From: Gimesia algae
GTDB taxonomy: Bacteria > Planctomycetota > Planctomycetia > Planctomycetales > Planctomycetaceae
Direction: 5' to 3'
Assembly: GCF_007746795.1 (NCBI RefSeq)
Contig: NZ_CP036343.1
Coordinates: 3,399,369-3,463,368 of the forward strand
Length of the DNA: 64,000 nucleotides
Part shown: positions 1 to 10,320 of the stretch, piece by piece
Layout: every line of letters starts with the position of its first letter
Numbering within the stretch: the stretch's first letter is position 1
The notes under the pieces: generated by a model
Seen by the model: the letters and a program-made list of their open reading frames with translations, nothing else
What the model was told of the DNA's origin: nothing
The model's database searches: none
Position numbers and translations under genes: made by a program

Positions 1-43
1 CCGTCATAACAATTATCAGTACTGACGCAGCTGTGATCTGATC

Positions 44-2197
44 CTACAGGGATGAATCCCCTTTGATCTGACTGGACAATCCACCAGCGGCGGGCAGATA
101 CATTTTCTCTGCATAATCCATAACCATCCGGTCGGCGTTAAACCGCCAACCCAATGTGCGGATTCCGTTTTTCATGCGGGCAATCCACTCTAAAGGCAGA
201 TCGTCGTAGTTCCGGTCGTAATACAGGGGAATTACTTCCTCCTTCAGAACCTTCATCAGGTTCAGGCCATCACGGTCATCCTGGATCTCCTGGTTCACAT
301 GGGTCCGGCCTTCACCAATGGCAAATCCGTTGCTGCCATCAAAGGCTTCCGCCCACCAGCCATCCAGAATAGAGCAGTTCAAGCCACCGTTCAACACCAC
401 CTTCTGACCACTGGTACCGGAGGCTTCGAGAGGACGTCGGGGATTATTCAACCAGACATCCACACCCTGTACCAGATGCCGACCAAGGTTGATGTCATAA
501 TCTTCCAGAAGCACAATCTTGCCTCGGAACGGGGGTTCCTGGGTCAGTTTGAAGATACGCTGAATGATCTGCTTACCCCGTTCATCCGCGGGATGCGCTT
601 TCCCGGCAAAAATGAACTGCACCGGTCGATCCGCGTCTTCGATGATCTTCAGGAATGTTTCCATATCCTTCATCACCAGGTCGGCGCGTTTGTACGGAGC
701 AAACCGGCGGGCAAAACCAATCAGCAGGGCATCCGGATTCAACGCGGTTTTCAAGTGACCGATTTCGGTTTCCGAACTGCCACGACGCTTGGCCTGTTTT
801 ACCAGCAGATCACGGGAAAAATGAATCAAACGATTCTTGAGTGCCTGATGGGTTTCCCACAGATCACCGGGGGTGATCTCTTCAATTCCCGACCAGACAT
901 CGGCCTGACCGGTTTTGTAGTACCACTTGGTCGGCAGAACACGGTCATAAATCACACGCATCGGTGCCGCCAGCCAGGTTGGCATATGCACGCCGTTGGT
1001 AATGTGACCGATGGGAATTTCTTCCTCGCTCCGCCACGGCCAGAGCGAGGCCCACATCCGACGGCTGACTACGCCGTGCAGACTCGAAACCGCATTGGCC
1101 AGGCGGCTCAGTTTAAATGCCAGCACCGTCATACAGAAGGTTTCTCCTTCGTTCTGGGGATCAACCCGGCCCAGGCTCATCAAGGCATGATGATCCAGAC
1201 CTAACTGGTCGCCCAGGGGCCCCACGTGTTCTTCCAGCAGAGCGGCGTCAAAACGGTCATGCCCTGCGGGCACGGGTGTATGGGTGGTAAACACACAAGA
1301 TGCTGCGACTTCTCGTAAGGCGTCATCGAATGAGAATCCGTCTTCATGCATCCGGTTCCGCACGCGTTCCAGGGGCGCGAATGCCGAATGACCTTCATTC
1401 ATGTGAATTACGCTCGGTTCAATGCCGATCGCTTCCAGTGCCTTAACGCCACCAATCCCCAGCATGATTTCCTGCCGGATACGGGTTCGCTGATCGCCGC
1501 CATACAACCGCGCGGTCAGATTCCGATCTTCCTGGCTGTTTTCCGGTACATCCGTGTCGAGCAGATACAGAGGCACGCGACCCACGTTAATCCGCCAGAC
1601 CTTGGCAAAGATTTCTCCCGAACGGGTCGAGACCGAAATCATCACCGGCTTTCCCTCGGGGGTATAGGCCGGAATAATCGGCAGATTTTCTGTCTTGGCT
1701 TCCGTATACGATTCCTGCTGCCAGCCTGCTTTATCGATATGCTGTGAGAAGTAACCTTCCCCGTAAAACAGACCGATGGCAACCAGAGGCAGACCCAGGT
1801 CCGAGGAACTTTTCAAATGGTCGCCCGCCAGAACACCCAGGCCGCCGGAATAAATGTGTAATGATTCATGAATCCCAAATTCAGCCGAGAAGTAGGCAGC
1901 ACAGCGATGACCCAGAATGGTCGCGTTGGTCGACCCCCAGGTATCAGAGCGATCCATGTATTCCAGCCAGCGACGATAAGCCACATTCACACGGGAGTGC
2001 AGGCTCAGGCTGCTTAATTTATCATCCAGTTGCTCCGGAGAGTATTCTTTCAGCAGCAGTACCGGGTTATGATTCAGTTCAGACCATTTATCGGGATCAA
2101 TCAAATGAAATATTTGAGTGACATCAGGCTGCCAGCTCCACCAGAGGTTGCTGGCCAGTTCACAAAGTTTCTCATAAACAGTTTTTTTCTTAGCCAT
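44..2197 (-). CDS. glgP: Alpha-glucan (glycogen) phosphorylase, GT35
   Basis: Cytoplasmic PLP enzyme that releases glucose-1-phosphate from alpha-1,4-glucan ends. The 717 aa product starts with a DUF3417-like segment (NLWWSWQPD, about residues 17-25) seen in the bacterial/archaeal alpha-glucan phosphorylase subfamily, followed by the GT35 body. The PLP site reads [15 protein letters not shown], with the Schiff-base lysine near residue 599; substrate motifs [20 protein letters not shown] and [14 protein letters not shown] are present. It looks full length. The gene stands alone, divergent from the NAD(P)HX dehydratase gene. No strong Shine-Dalgarno is visible before the ATG. Confidence 0.95.
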   Translation of the reverse strand: MAKKKTVYEKLCELASNLWWSWQPDVTQIFHLIDPDKWSELNHNPVLLLKEYSPEQLDDKLSSLSLHSRVNVAYRRWLEYMDRSDTWGSTNATILGHRCAAYFSAEFGIHESLHIYSGGLGVLAGDHLKSSSDLGLPLVAIGLFYGEGYFSQHIDKAGWQQESYTEAKTENLPIIPAYTPEGKPVMISVSTRSGEIFAKVWRINVGRVPLYLLDTDVPENSQEDRNLTARLYGGDQRTRIRQEIMLGIGGVKALEAIGIEPSVIHMNEGHSAFAPLERVRNRMHEDGFSFDDALREVAASCVFTTHTPVPAGHDRFDAALLEEHVGPLGDQLGLDHHALMSLGRVDPQNEGETFCMTVLAFKLSRLANAVSSLHGVVSRRMWASLWPWRSEEEIPIGHITNGVHMPTWLAAPMRVIYDRVLPTKWYYKTGQADVWSGIEEITPGDLWETHQALKNRLIHFSRDLLVKQAKRRGSSETEIGHLKTALNPDALLIGFARRFAPYKRADLVMKDMETFLKIIEDADRPVQFIFAGKAHPADERGKQIIQRIFKLTQEPPFRGKIVLLEDYDINLGRHLVQGVDVWLNNPRRPLEASGTSGQKVVLNGGLNCSILDGWWAEAFDGSNGFAIGEGRTHVNQEIQDDRDGLNLMKVLKEEVIPLYYDRNYDDLPLEWIARMKNGIRTLGWRFNADRMVMDYAEKMYLPAAGGLSSQIKGDSSL

Positions 2198-2612
2198 TCA
2201 AGGTCCATCCAATCCATTGCAGTTGTTTATCGTTCTGTCATTCCTCAGTACCTGTCTGAGGGTGATACTGATGTTGCTCTTGATACCTCTACCTGCTTGA
2301 TCGCGCAGAAGCGAAGAAATGAGTTCTCTCAATGAAAGAACCGATTCAAAATCAGGCTTTTAAAGTATAATGAACTCGTAGATAAGTTGGAGTCTTCCCA
2401 GTCAAACTTTCAACAGGATAAATTGAACTTACACACAATACACAATTTACCAATCAACTTATTTGCCCCAGACTAACTTTTGTAAACCGCACCGATTCTC
2501 AGTCCATTCCAGATGGAACACAAACACAGGAATTCAGTGCAGGCCGTCCGAAGTCTGCCGAATCGTTTTCACATTTTAGTGATCTCGAATCAATTTGAAA
2601 GAAATTTTTACC
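2198..2612. other. Intergenic, divergent promoter region
   Basis: About 415 bases between the divergent glgP and nnrD genes. It must hold both promoters. I see no repeat, hairpin or RNA gene in it. Confidence 0.5.
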
Positions 2613-3500
2613 ATGAATCTTCAACGAATCACCGATCTGCCTTCGCTGCCCCCACGCCCTGTCGATTCACATAAAGGAACGTTTGGAAAAGTTCTGGTGA
2701 TTGCCGGCAGTGCGGGGATGAGTGGCGCCGCCTGCCTGTCAGGAATGGGGGCACTCAGGGGAGGCGCAGGACTCGTTTTTCTAGCCGTTCCCCAGGAAAT
2801 TCAATCCATCGTCGCTGCCGTGAATCCCTGCTACCTTACCCTGCCGTTACACGTCGAACCGTCGGGTCACTTGACGGGCCCGTCAGCAAAGTTTCTGCTG
2901 GATCAGATTCACGACTTCGCAGCCATCGCGATTGGTCCCGGACTCGGGAAACTTCCCTGGGTGCAGATGCTGATCTGGAAACTCTACGCCGAATTCGAAC
3001 AACCCCTGATCATCGACGCGGATGCTTTGAACGTGATTGCAGCATCGAACCAGAATCTGCCTGCTGCCGCGGGACCACGCCTGTTTACACCCCACCCCGG
3101 TGAGTTCGCACGGCTCACAGGAAAAAGCATCTCCGAAATCAGCGAAGATCGGGAAGCGGTCGCCGTGGAGTATGCACAACAGCAACAGATTGTCTTACTC
3201 CTGAAAGGCGCAGACACAGTCATTACGGATGGCTCCCGCATCGCCGTCAACACAACGGGCAACAGCGGCATGTCGACCGGTGGCACAGGTGATGTCCTCA
3301 CTGGTTTGCTGACCGCATTATGTGGACTGGGTATGTCCGCTTTTGCCGCAGCGCAACTGGCAGCGCACCTGCATGGACTCGCCGGAGATCTGGCGGCAGA
3401 GGACCTCTCGCAACCCGCCCTCATCGCCTCGGATCTGCTCGACTATCTGCCTGATGCCTGGTTGCAGTTACAAAATGGACTGAATTCAGAAGACGATTGA
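2613..3500 (+). CDS. nnrD: ADP/ATP-dependent NAD(P)H-hydrate dehydratase
   Basis: Repairs damaged (hydrated) NADH and NADPH using ADP or ATP. Family motifs in order: GTFGKVLVIAGSAGMSGAA near the N-terminus, FTPHPGEFARLTG in the middle, and the nucleotide/catalytic motif NSGMSTGGTGDVLTG. Only the dehydratase (C-terminal YjeF/CARKD) domain is present; the epimerase domain NnrE is absent and not next door. An in-frame TTG lies at 2595, but I prefer the ATG at 2613, which gives MNLQRITDLP and has a purine-rich GAAAGAAA upstream. Confidence 0.93.
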   Translation: MNLQRITDLPSLPPRPVDSHKGTFGKVLVIAGSAGMSGAACLSGMGALRGGAGLVFLAVPQEIQSIVAAVNPCYLTLPLHVEPSGHLTGPSAKFLLDQIHDFAAIAIGPGLGKLPWVQMLIWKLYAEFEQPLIIDADALNVIAASNQNLPAAAGPRLFTPHPGEFARLTGKSISEISEDREAVAVEYAQQQQIVLLLKGADTVITDGSRIAVNTTGNSGMSTGGTGDVLTGLLTALCGLGMSAFAAAQLAAHLHGLAGDLAAEDLSQPALIASDLLDYLPDAWLQLQNGLNSEDD

Positions 3501-3540
3501 CCGAGCTATCCAATATTGACAGGGGGGCAATGTCAGGAGA

Positions 3541-3558
3541 GCACGCCCACGAGCGTGC
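3541..3558. terminator. Small hairpin between convergent genes
   Basis: Perfect six-base stem GCACGC/GCGTGC with a six-base loop, between the convergent ends of nnrD and the C45-type gene. There is no clear T-run, so a terminator role is inferred from position only. Confidence 0.35.
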
Positions 3559-3600
3559 GAACCATTCCGGCCCACGTGCCATTCCAGGTCTGTTAACACA

Positions 3601-4815
3601 CTATTCGGTTTTCTGAGAAACAGCCTGGCCTGTCGGCATCGGATAAACGGGTGCACTGGAATCCGGTTTGCGTTTCAGCAGTTCTGATAACTGAAAACTG
3701 TAGTACTTCTGATTGGCAGCCGGCTTCCCATCGGCACTTGCATTCGCCACCCACAGCTTCGTCGATTTGGGCTCGAACAGCACATTATGCAGATTGGATT
3801 TCATCGCCACCGGGCGGCTCATCAACTCAATCGCTGAATCAGCGGTGAATTCACCATAACCCTGTTTGACCCGCTTGGACAGTTCCTGATAACGGTCGCC
3901 GGCGGACAGCAGCGCGGCATCTTTCACCGGGTTCGGCAACAGAGGATGCGATTCGCCTGGTTGAATCAGTTCCATCTTTTCCCAGCTGGTCGCCATGCCC
4001 ACAGAACGGTTTGTTTTGCCATCGGCAATCACATAATAATATTCGCACGTGCGATAGTTATCGCGGAACACCGCGATCGCTTCATCCAGGTCTTTCGCCG
4101 TCTCCAGTACTTCGCGGACCAGGAACGCCATCGGAACTCCTGACCAGTGACCCAGACCCCGGCCTCCCATTTCGCCTATCGAAACAGACTGCATATTCAT
4201 GCCGGTGACGGAGCCAATGAAACCCGCATAGGAAACATTCACAAACGGAATCCCCCCTTTCGGCTCTGCAACGACCAGCACCGCATGATCCTGCAGACCC
4301 CAGTCGCAGGCATAATCCAGCACGCGACCATGATACAGGGTCCCGTCTTTGGTCGCAGAATTCGCGAGCGAAAAACCGCTGCAGTGAAACATCTCCGGGA
4401 TGAAATTGGTCGCTCTCACATCCTCATAAGCAATCTCGGCGCCAGCAGCCAGTCCCCGCATCTCATCGACATATTTTTGAGGCGTGTACGGTTTCTGAAT
4501 TTGAACAACCGTTTCAATCGCCTGGCGTGGCTTCAGTTTTACCGGCCCCAGATCAACCAGGGTCGTATCCCCTTTTTCATTGAGCAGAGTGTACATGTTC
4601 TTCCGAACGTGTTCCTTCAGTAAGACTCCCTGCTGGTAACCCATTTCGTAATGAGTCCCCTTCACATGCAACACGTAATACCCGTCAATCTTTTCCAGCC
4701 AGCCTTCACCACAGCGGGCAACCGTCTGGGCCGACGCGACCACCGGAGCTAAACAGACCAGCGTCAGCAGAAGTAAAAAATATAAACCAGAGAAACGGCG
4801 AGGGTTACGAAACAT
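3601..4815 (-). CDS. Secreted C45-type acyltransferase/peptidase family protein
   Basis: About 404 aa from the chosen ATG. It opens with a signal peptide (MFRNPRRF, then a hydrophobic run ending in VASAQT), so it is exported. The body resembles the peptidase C45 / acyl-CoA:6-aminopenicillanate acyltransferase family of N-terminal-nucleophile hydrolases: EMFHCSGFSLANSATKDG carries the likely nucleophile Cys, followed by YHGRVLDY. Substrate unknown. An open frame extends 23 codons upstream, but the ATG at 4815 has AAGGA about eight bases before it and places the signal peptide at the N-terminus. Convergent with nnrD. Confidence 0.8.
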   Translation of the reverse strand: MFRNPRRFSGLYFLLLLTLVCLAPVVASAQTVARCGEGWLEKIDGYYVLHVKGTHYEMGYQQGVLLKEHVRKNMYTLLNEKGDTTLVDLGPVKLKPRQAIETVVQIQKPYTPQKYVDEMRGLAAGAEIAYEDVRATNFIPEMFHCSGFSLANSATKDGTLYHGRVLDYACDWGLQDHAVLVVAEPKGGIPFVNVSYAGFIGSVTGMNMQSVSIGEMGGRGLGHWSGVPMAFLVREVLETAKDLDEAIAVFRDNYRTCEYYYVIADGKTNRSVGMATSWEKMELIQPGESHPLLPNPVKDAALLSAGDRYQELSKRVKQGYGEFTADSAIELMSRPVAMKSNLHNVLFEPKSTKLWVANASADGKPAANQKYYSFQLSELLKRKPDSSAPVYPMPTGQAVSQKTE

Positions 4816-5161
4816 AAGAAGATCCTTTTCACTCATCAGAACGATTGGGAAATGGGCTGTGAAATGTTTTCCGATCAGAAACACATTATGACAAATCTAA
4901 TGGGAGATACAAAATTTAATTTGACCATTGTCATTTAAAATGAACATAAACACACTTTATGAGGCTCGCATTACAATTACAAGTCCCTTAGACTTGCATT
5001 CAGTCACTGTAATGTGTGAAGATTGACGGCGCGAAGACCTGAAGTTACTGTAGATACCTCACGCCAATGGATCCGGTTTCAAAGAACTACTTTTGAAACT
5101 GTTTAGTGTCTTCCCAGATTGTATTTTACGTCTCTTCATTCGCTCTTTGTTAGCAATCTCT
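4816..5161. other. Intergenic, divergent promoter region
   Basis: AT-rich spacer of about 345 bases between the divergent C45-type and MMPL genes. If the TTG at 5093 is the true MMPL start it shrinks to about 280. No RNA gene or convincing repeat seen. Confidence 0.4.
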
Positions 5162-7627
5162 ATGTTTCGAGTTTTAGGCAACACTGTAGTCCGTTTCTGG
5201 CAAGTCATTCTCGTCTGCTGGGTTTTGGCAGTAGCAGGGATCTCTTACGTCGCACCGGAATGGTCCTCCGTCGTTCAGAACGGCGAATTTGCATTTCTCC
5301 CCGCCGACTCTCCCAGTCTGCAAGGTGAGAAACTGTTTAAACGCGCCTTCCCCGATGACCTGCTGGCCAGCAGCATTGTGATCGTGGTCCGTCGCGAACA
5401 TGGCGACCAGGGACTCCGACCGCAAGACCTCAAATTCATCGAGGACACTCTCAAACCACAGCTCGAACATATTGTGGAAGAACAGGGAGGCTATGCCACC
5501 GAAAGCAAAGGGGACGGCGTAGAATCGAATAAGTCGAATATCTCACGCATTCGAACCTATACCGATAAATCGATCGGCGATTTGCTGCAGAGCGAAGATA
5601 ACAAAGCCTCACTGGTCATCGTAGAACTCTCTACAGAATTTCTTGATCAGAGTAATGCGAAAACCGTCGAGAGCATCGAGAATCTCCTCGGTAACGATGA
5701 ATTCAAAAAGACGATTGAGCCCGGTCTCGATATCACCCTCAGCGGCATCGCCACTGTCGGCCGCGATATGATCCGGGCGGCGAACCAGAGTGCAGAAGCC
5801 ACCGAACTCTGGACGGTGCTCCTGGTCATCCTGCTGCTGATCATCATTTATCGCGCTCCCATTCTGGCGTTAATCCCGCTGTTCACGGTGTTCGTCTCGG
5901 TCAAAATCGCACTCTCCGTCCTGGCGATTCTGGGAGACTGGGGCTGGGTGGGCCTGTTCTCCGGCATTGAAATCTATGTAACGGTCATTCTCTACGGCGC
6001 GGGCGTTGACTACTGCCTGTTCCTGATCGCCCGGCATCGGGAAGAACTGGATAAGGAATGCACCTTCAAAGAGGCCATTTCCAACTCCATCGCCACCGTC
6101 GGCTCCGCTTTGGCCGCCAGTGCCGGCACCACGATGTGCGGCATCGGAATGATGTATTTTGCCGAGTTTGGCAAGTTCCAGCAGGCCGGCATCGCTATGG
6201 CACTCAGCCTGTTCTTCGTACTGATCGCTTCCCTCACACTTTCACCAGCGCTGCTCTGCCTGGCGGGCCGCTTCGCCTACTGGCCGCAGTCATTCAATGA
6301 ACGCGTCGCAATTTCCGCCGGCTGGCTGACCCCATCCAGCGTCATGGCCCGCCTGATGCAACGCAACTGGGCCGGTTCCCTCTGGGAATCTGTCTCACTC
6401 GCATTACTCAAAAAACCCGGAAAAATCTGGCTCTCCACGTTCCTGATCCTCTTCCCGTTCGTCCTGATCACCCTGGCCTGCTATGGAAATTTAAGTTACG
6501 GACTCTTGTCTGAACTCCCCAGCGAAGACCCCAGCGTGGTGGGCACGAAAGCCGTCCAAGGCCATTACCCGGCGGGAGCAACAGGGCCCCTGACACTGCT
6601 GTTTGAAAATCCCGACGTCAATTTTTCCGACTCCCAAGGTCGCGAGGCCATCGAAAAGCTGACTGATGACCTCTTAAAAAATAAAGAGGAACTGGGCATC
6701 GCCGATATCCGCAATATGACCAAACCATTTGGTATCGGTGCCGCGGATGAAATGGAAAAAGCCAGAGACTTGCGCGGCCTCGCCAAATTACGCGCCATCA
6801 GCCGCATTAAAGTCATCAAGAACTATTACGTCAGCTCCGAACCCAAACTGGAAAATCATGTCACCCGCATGGATCTGATCCTCGAAAAAGATCCCTTCTC
6901 GCACGACAGCATGATGCAATTGGAACGAGTCAAAAAAGCAGTCAGTAAATCACTGCCCGCTCATCTGCAAGCCAACACGAAACTCTATTACATCGGTGCA
7001 ACCGCCAGCATTGCCGATCTCAAACATGTAACCGATCAGGATCAGGCCCGCATTGATATCCTGGTACTGGGCAGCGTATTTATCATTCTGGTGATCCTGC
7101 TCCGCAGACCTGCGATCTCTGCTTATCTGATCTTGAGTGTCTTCTTCAGCTACCTGGTGACACTCGGAGTGACCTTTACCGTCTTCTGGGCTCTGGATCC
7201 TCACAACTTTACCGGCCTCGACTGGAAAGTGCCGATGTTCCTCTTCACGATCCTGATTGCCGTCGGCGAAGACTATAACATCTACCTGATTACACGTATC
7301 GACGAAGAACAGAAAACCAAAGACCCCGTCGATGGCGTGATCTCTGCCTTAAAAAGCACCGGCGGCATCATCTCCAGTTGTGGGATTATTATGGCCGGTA
7401 CCTTTTCCTCACTGATGGCGGGCACCCTGGTTGGCATGCAGCAACTCGGCTTTGCCCTGGCGTTCGGCGTGCTGCTCGATACCTTCATCATCCGCCCCAT
7501 CATCGTACCCGCCTACCTGATCATGCTCTATCGCGGCTACTTCGGCTCCTGGGGAAAATACCTCGGTGCCGCTCAATTCCTCGATACCAAACCCCAACCC
7601 GAACTCGATTCGAGCCACGCAAAATAA
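5162..7627 (+). CDS. MMPL/RND-superfamily exporter
   Basis: Large inner-membrane protein (about 821 aa) with the MMPL/RND plan: one N-terminal helix (VILVCWVLAVAGISYV), a long extracytoplasmic domain, a cluster of helices, a second domain and a second cluster. Duplicated motifs support this: GAGVDYCLFLIARHREE in the first half and AVGEDYNIYLITRIDEE in the second, the proton-relay type positions of this family. Expected to be proton-driven and to export lipids or hydrophobic compounds; the substrate cannot be told. The frame opens at a TTG (5093), but the ATG at 5162 (MFRVLGNTVVRFW) fits the family N-terminus better. No partner membrane-fusion gene is adjacent. Confidence 0.85.
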   Translation: MFRVLGNTVVRFWQVILVCWVLAVAGISYVAPEWSSVVQNGEFAFLPADSPSLQGEKLFKRAFPDDLLASSIVIVVRREHGDQGLRPQDLKFIEDTLKPQLEHIVEEQGGYATESKGDGVESNKSNISRIRTYTDKSIGDLLQSEDNKASLVIVELSTEFLDQSNAKTVESIENLLGNDEFKKTIEPGLDITLSGIATVGRDMIRAANQSAEATELWTVLLVILLLIIIYRAPILALIPLFTVFVSVKIALSVLAILGDWGWVGLFSGIEIYVTVILYGAGVDYCLFLIARHREELDKECTFKEAISNSIATVGSALAASAGTTMCGIGMMYFAEFGKFQQAGIAMALSLFFVLIASLTLSPALLCLAGRFAYWPQSFNERVAISAGWLTPSSVMARLMQRNWAGSLWESVSLALLKKPGKIWLSTFLILFPFVLITLACYGNLSYGLLSELPSEDPSVVGTKAVQGHYPAGATGPLTLLFENPDVNFSDSQGREAIEKLTDDLLKNKEELGIADIRNMTKPFGIGAADEMEKARDLRGLAKLRAISRIKVIKNYYVSSEPKLENHVTRMDLILEKDPFSHDSMMQLERVKKAVSKSLPAHLQANTKLYYIGATASIADLKHVTDQDQARIDILVLGSVFIILVILLRRPAISAYLILSVFFSYLVTLGVTFTVFWALDPHNFTGLDWKVPMFLFTILIAVGEDYNIYLITRIDEEQKTKDPVDGVISALKSTGGIISSCGIIMAGTFSSLMAGTLVGMQQLGFALAFGVLLDTFIIRPIIVPAYLIMLYRGYFGSWGKYLGAAQFLDTKPQPELDSSHAK

Positions 7628-7640
7628 TTTGCGATCACAG

Positions 7641-7823
7641 CGGGTGGCCTCGAATGCAATTCGAGGTTGTCGCAGACAACAGGAGGTCGCAGGATACGCG
7701 TGGGCTCGTAAGGAACGCACCTCATACGATCAACCTGATCCCACGGTAGACGCACCCTCAACTTGCACGAGCACACCACAACATCCTGCTCGCTCCGCTC
7801 GGCCCGAAATCTACTCGGGCCGA
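7641..7823. repeat. Hairpin-rich intergenic segment
   Basis: Between the convergent MMPL and PhyH genes. It holds two adjacent perfect hairpins with GCA loops (CCTCGAAT/ATTCGAGG near 7648-7666 and GTTGTC/GACAAC at 7666-7680) and a nine-base stem TCGGCCCGA/TCGGGCCGA at 7799-7823. The last may terminate transcription. Overlapping short open frames here have no coding look. Confidence 0.5.
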
Positions 7824-7854
7824 CCCAGGTAACAGTATAAGTCAAACGCGTGAA

Positions 7855-8652
7855 CTACGGATTCGTATGAATCACCAGTTCCGGCAGACTGGCTGAACGC
7901 GTTCCGCTGATCGGCGGATTGTCCGCTGGTCGAAACGTGAAGACCACTGAGAACTTGGCCTGGTCGGTAAAATTGCGGGTTGCTGCATGAAACGTCCGGC
8001 AGTGAAACAACAGGATGTCCCCCGGATGCAGTTCTGCAGACACACTGGTCTGAATCAATTCCTGGTTTTCCGGCAGATCGGGTCGCAGGAAAATCCGCTC
8101 GTCCAGACGATGCGGTTCAAAAGTCATGCGATGCGTGCCCGGAATGACTTTGAGACAACCGTTATCTGTGTTTTCTTCGCCTAAAGCGACCCAGACGCTG
8201 ATCAGTTCTCTCCGCTCAAACGACCAGAAGCGGATATCCTGATGCCACATCGTGTCGCTGCTGAATTCCGGCTGCTTGGTCATGATGCAGTTATGATGTG
8301 CCAGCGGCATTACATAATCGGGTCCCAGTAACTGTGACAGTCGATTCACCAGCGCCGGATGACTCACCAGTTGGGTAAAGCTCATCCCGCGACTGTGCGA
8401 CTGTAGCAGCCGCCGCACGGTCTCACCGCCGGCCACATTCCGTGAACTGGGAGAACCGGGATATTCCACGTCCGCTTCATACTCGACTGGCTCCACGACC
8501 CGCGACAGTCCGTCCAGTGTCGCCGCCAGCATCTCCTGTCGCAACGCTTCGGGACAGAGATTACGTAAAATCAGGTAGCCGTCCTGCTCGAATTTCTCAA
8601 CTTCTTCTGCAGACAGCCGCTCCTGCGTCAGGGACTGTGATGATGATGTCAT
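7855..8652 (-). CDS. Phytanoyl-CoA dioxygenase (PhyH) family protein
   Basis: Fe(II)/2-oxoglutarate-dependent oxygenase of the PhyH family, about 265 aa. The iron triad is visible: HQD in MWHQDIRFWSF and the distal His in LLFHCRTFHAATRNF, on a double-stranded beta-helix fold; the C-terminal RPADN region fits 2-oxoglutarate binding. Substrate unknown; the family acts on phytanoyl-CoA, ectoine and many small molecules. The start is taken as the ATG at 8652 rather than an in-frame TTG nine bases upstream. Confidence 0.85.
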   Translation of the reverse strand: MTSSSQSLTQERLSAEEVEKFEQDGYLILRNLCPEALRQEMLAATLDGLSRVVEPVEYEADVEYPGSPSSRNVAGGETVRRLLQSHSRGMSFTQLVSHPALVNRLSQLLGPDYVMPLAHHNCIMTKQPEFSSDTMWHQDIRFWSFERRELISVWVALGEENTDNGCLKVIPGTHRMTFEPHRLDERIFLRPDLPENQELIQTSVSAELHPGDILLFHCRTFHAATRNFTDQAKFSVVFTFRPADNPPISGTRSASLPELVIHTNP

Positions 8653-8838
8653 GGTTCTCAACTCTGATCATAAAGACACACGCCGACAACCAGGCTCAAA
8701 ACGCAAGCCCCGCTCCGGCAGACACGACTATCATACAATTCCAGTTCTGAAAATTAAAGTAGTGAAATTAAGTAATCTTCTGAACTCTTCACGCATGCGG
8801 TCTACAGGCAGATATCCGCTTGCTTCATATCATAATAT

Positions 8839-9240
8839 TCAATTAAAGCGTTCAGAAACATCCACAGAGTCGGTCCCGGCCCACTTCTCCCGATAGCGAG
8901 CATTCGATTTAATCAACAGAAAGATCGGCCCGTAAAAGATCACATAAGGCACCCACCCCAAGGTAATTACCAGCCCCGACAACATATTATCGACCTGCCC
9001 CGGCTGCATGCTCAACTGCTCCCACACAATCTGCGTGCCCCAGAAAAATATGCCCCCGATCAGAAAACCGAGATCATGCCAGACCCCCATCAATATCACA
9101 GGGACAGCCAGGAAAGCAATCAGGAACGGCAGGCTTGCCTCGAACAGCAGCCAGAGCGCAACCGGAACTACCAGGGCGAACAGCAGTAGTAATAGCCCGG
9201 TTCGCGTTGAGATATTCCTTTCAAGAGAAGTCTTCAACAT
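8839..9240 (-). CDS. Small hypothetical membrane protein
   Basis: A 133 aa protein I do not recognise. It has about four hydrophobic segments: LLLLLFALVVPVALWLLF, LPFLIAFLAVPVILMGVW, LGFLIGGIFFWGTQIVW and a C-terminal one ending PYVIFYGPIFLLI, with a charged tail. Probably integral to the inner membrane. First of the long run of minus-strand small genes that reaches 20.3 kb. Confidence 0.7.
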   Translation of the reverse strand: MLKTSLERNISTRTGLLLLLFALVVPVALWLLFEASLPFLIAFLAVPVILMGVWHDLGFLIGGIFFWGTQIVWEQLSMQPGQVDNMLSGLVITLGWVPYVIFYGPIFLLIKSNARYREKWAGTDSVDVSERFN

Positions 9241-9279
9241 ATCATGTCTCGATTTTTCGAGGTTCGAAGATATAAAGGT

Positions 9280-9678
9280 TCAGCGATTGTTTGAAAGAAT
9301 ATAAAACCAGCCTTCGTGATTTTTGAAGAAGCCAACTTTCGATTTACTGCAATAACCAAGCACCTCTTCCGTGTGCCATAATTGTGCCTTGATAAATGGT
9401 TCCAGAGACTGCTCTGTACCATCATAATCGTCATCATCACTTATGATATAGACTACGTTTTTAACTCCAAGATTTTTGAGCCGATCTATAATCGTCGCTG
9501 GACTTTTCTCCTGATTCGTTAATTCTTTACATGACTCCTCATCAAAATAACGTATGTCACGCAGGTCATCAAAAATTTTATTTCGTCGTTTAGGCGACTC
9601 CAGCATCCAAAGAAATCGATCCACCTTCTCTTTACGGAGAAAGCGTTGAAATAGTTCTCTTTCGAGTTGCAGGTTCAT
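9280..9678 (-). CDS. Hypothetical protein
   Basis: About 132 aa, soluble, unrecognised. The N-terminal half is helical and charged (ERELFQRFLRKEKVDRFLWM), followed by an acidic patch YIISDDDDYDGTEQ and a C-terminal GFFKNHEGWFYILS that looks like a beta strand pair. An in-frame GTG at 9690 is possible; ATG 9678 is preferred. The base composition is somewhat more AT-rich than the neighbours. Function unknown. Confidence 0.65.
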   Translation of the reverse strand: MNLQLERELFQRFLRKEKVDRFLWMLESPKRRNKIFDDLRDIRYFDEESCKELTNQEKSPATIIDRLKNLGVKNVVYIISDDDDYDGTEQSLEPFIKAQLWHTEEVLGYCSKSKVGFFKNHEGWFYILSNNR

Positions 9679-9718
9679 ATCGTCAAGCACTAGCAGATCA
9701 TCTTAACACATGAAGTGG

Positions 9719-10120
9719 TTAAATACGCGTTTCAGTTTCCGTTGGGTCATTCACTTCAGTACAACGGTATTCATCGATCAATCGGAAAAATTCCAGTACC
9801 GCTTCCTTGTGCAGTTCCGGAGTGACTCCCTGATTGTAATTTTCCCATGTTACATCCTGGGGATTCAGCCCCATTGTTTTCGCCAGGATTAGATTTGGCC
9901 AACCCATTGAGGAGCCTGGGAATTGAAATTTATCTCTGACAAATTCATGAAATCCCGAGAAGTCCGGCGTAGATTCATCACGGACTCCCTGTTCCATCAT
10001 CGCATGTCGATAACCAGCCAGATACAAAATAATTCGTTCCAGCTCAAAAGAGCCAATATACATGGCAGGTCGTTTTTGAATTTGCTCCAAAAGATCATAG
10101 ATACTATAAGACTCTTTCAT
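9719..10120 (-). CDS. Hypothetical protein with RPAMYIG motif
   Basis: About 133 aa, soluble. The N-terminal stretch YDLLEQIQKRPAMYIGSFEL followed by LAGYRHAM is a pattern I have seen in small uncharacterised bacterial proteins that often occur in accessory arrays, but I cannot name the family. The frame stays open 16 codons upstream; ATG 10120 (MKESYSIYDLL) is preferred because the upstream part looks non-coding. Function unknown. Confidence 0.65.
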   Translation of the reverse strand: MKESYSIYDLLEQIQKRPAMYIGSFELERIILYLAGYRHAMMEQGVRDESTPDFSGFHEFVRDKFQFPGSSMGWPNLILAKTMGLNPQDVTWENYNQGVTPELHKEAVLEFFRLIDEYRCTEVNDPTETETRI

Positions 10121-10221
10121 CCAGCATCGTTCTCCCGACTTAGCTCTGTATATGGATATTACAGCCAATCCACTTCAATAACTGCACACCAAATCAACCC
10201 GCATTAGCAATCATGAATTTT

Positions 10222-10320
10222 GTCTAGACTGTGTCCCGTTTTACTGTAGCGTCTCCAGGTCCACTTGGACCGGGTATAATAGATCGAGAGACGCTATGGT
10301 TAAATGTGATGCGCTCTAGA
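10222..10320 (-). repeat. Dispersed repeat, copy 1 (ends the Nudix gene)
   Basis: About 99 bases that match, in opposite orientation and at roughly 80 percent identity by eye, the segment at 28367-28461. Both copies hold an internal inverted pair (AGCGTCTC ... GAGACGC) and end in AAACGGGACACAG. This copy is bounded on both sides by TCTAGA. It reads straight through the last 32 codons and stop of the Nudix gene. Confidence 0.8.
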
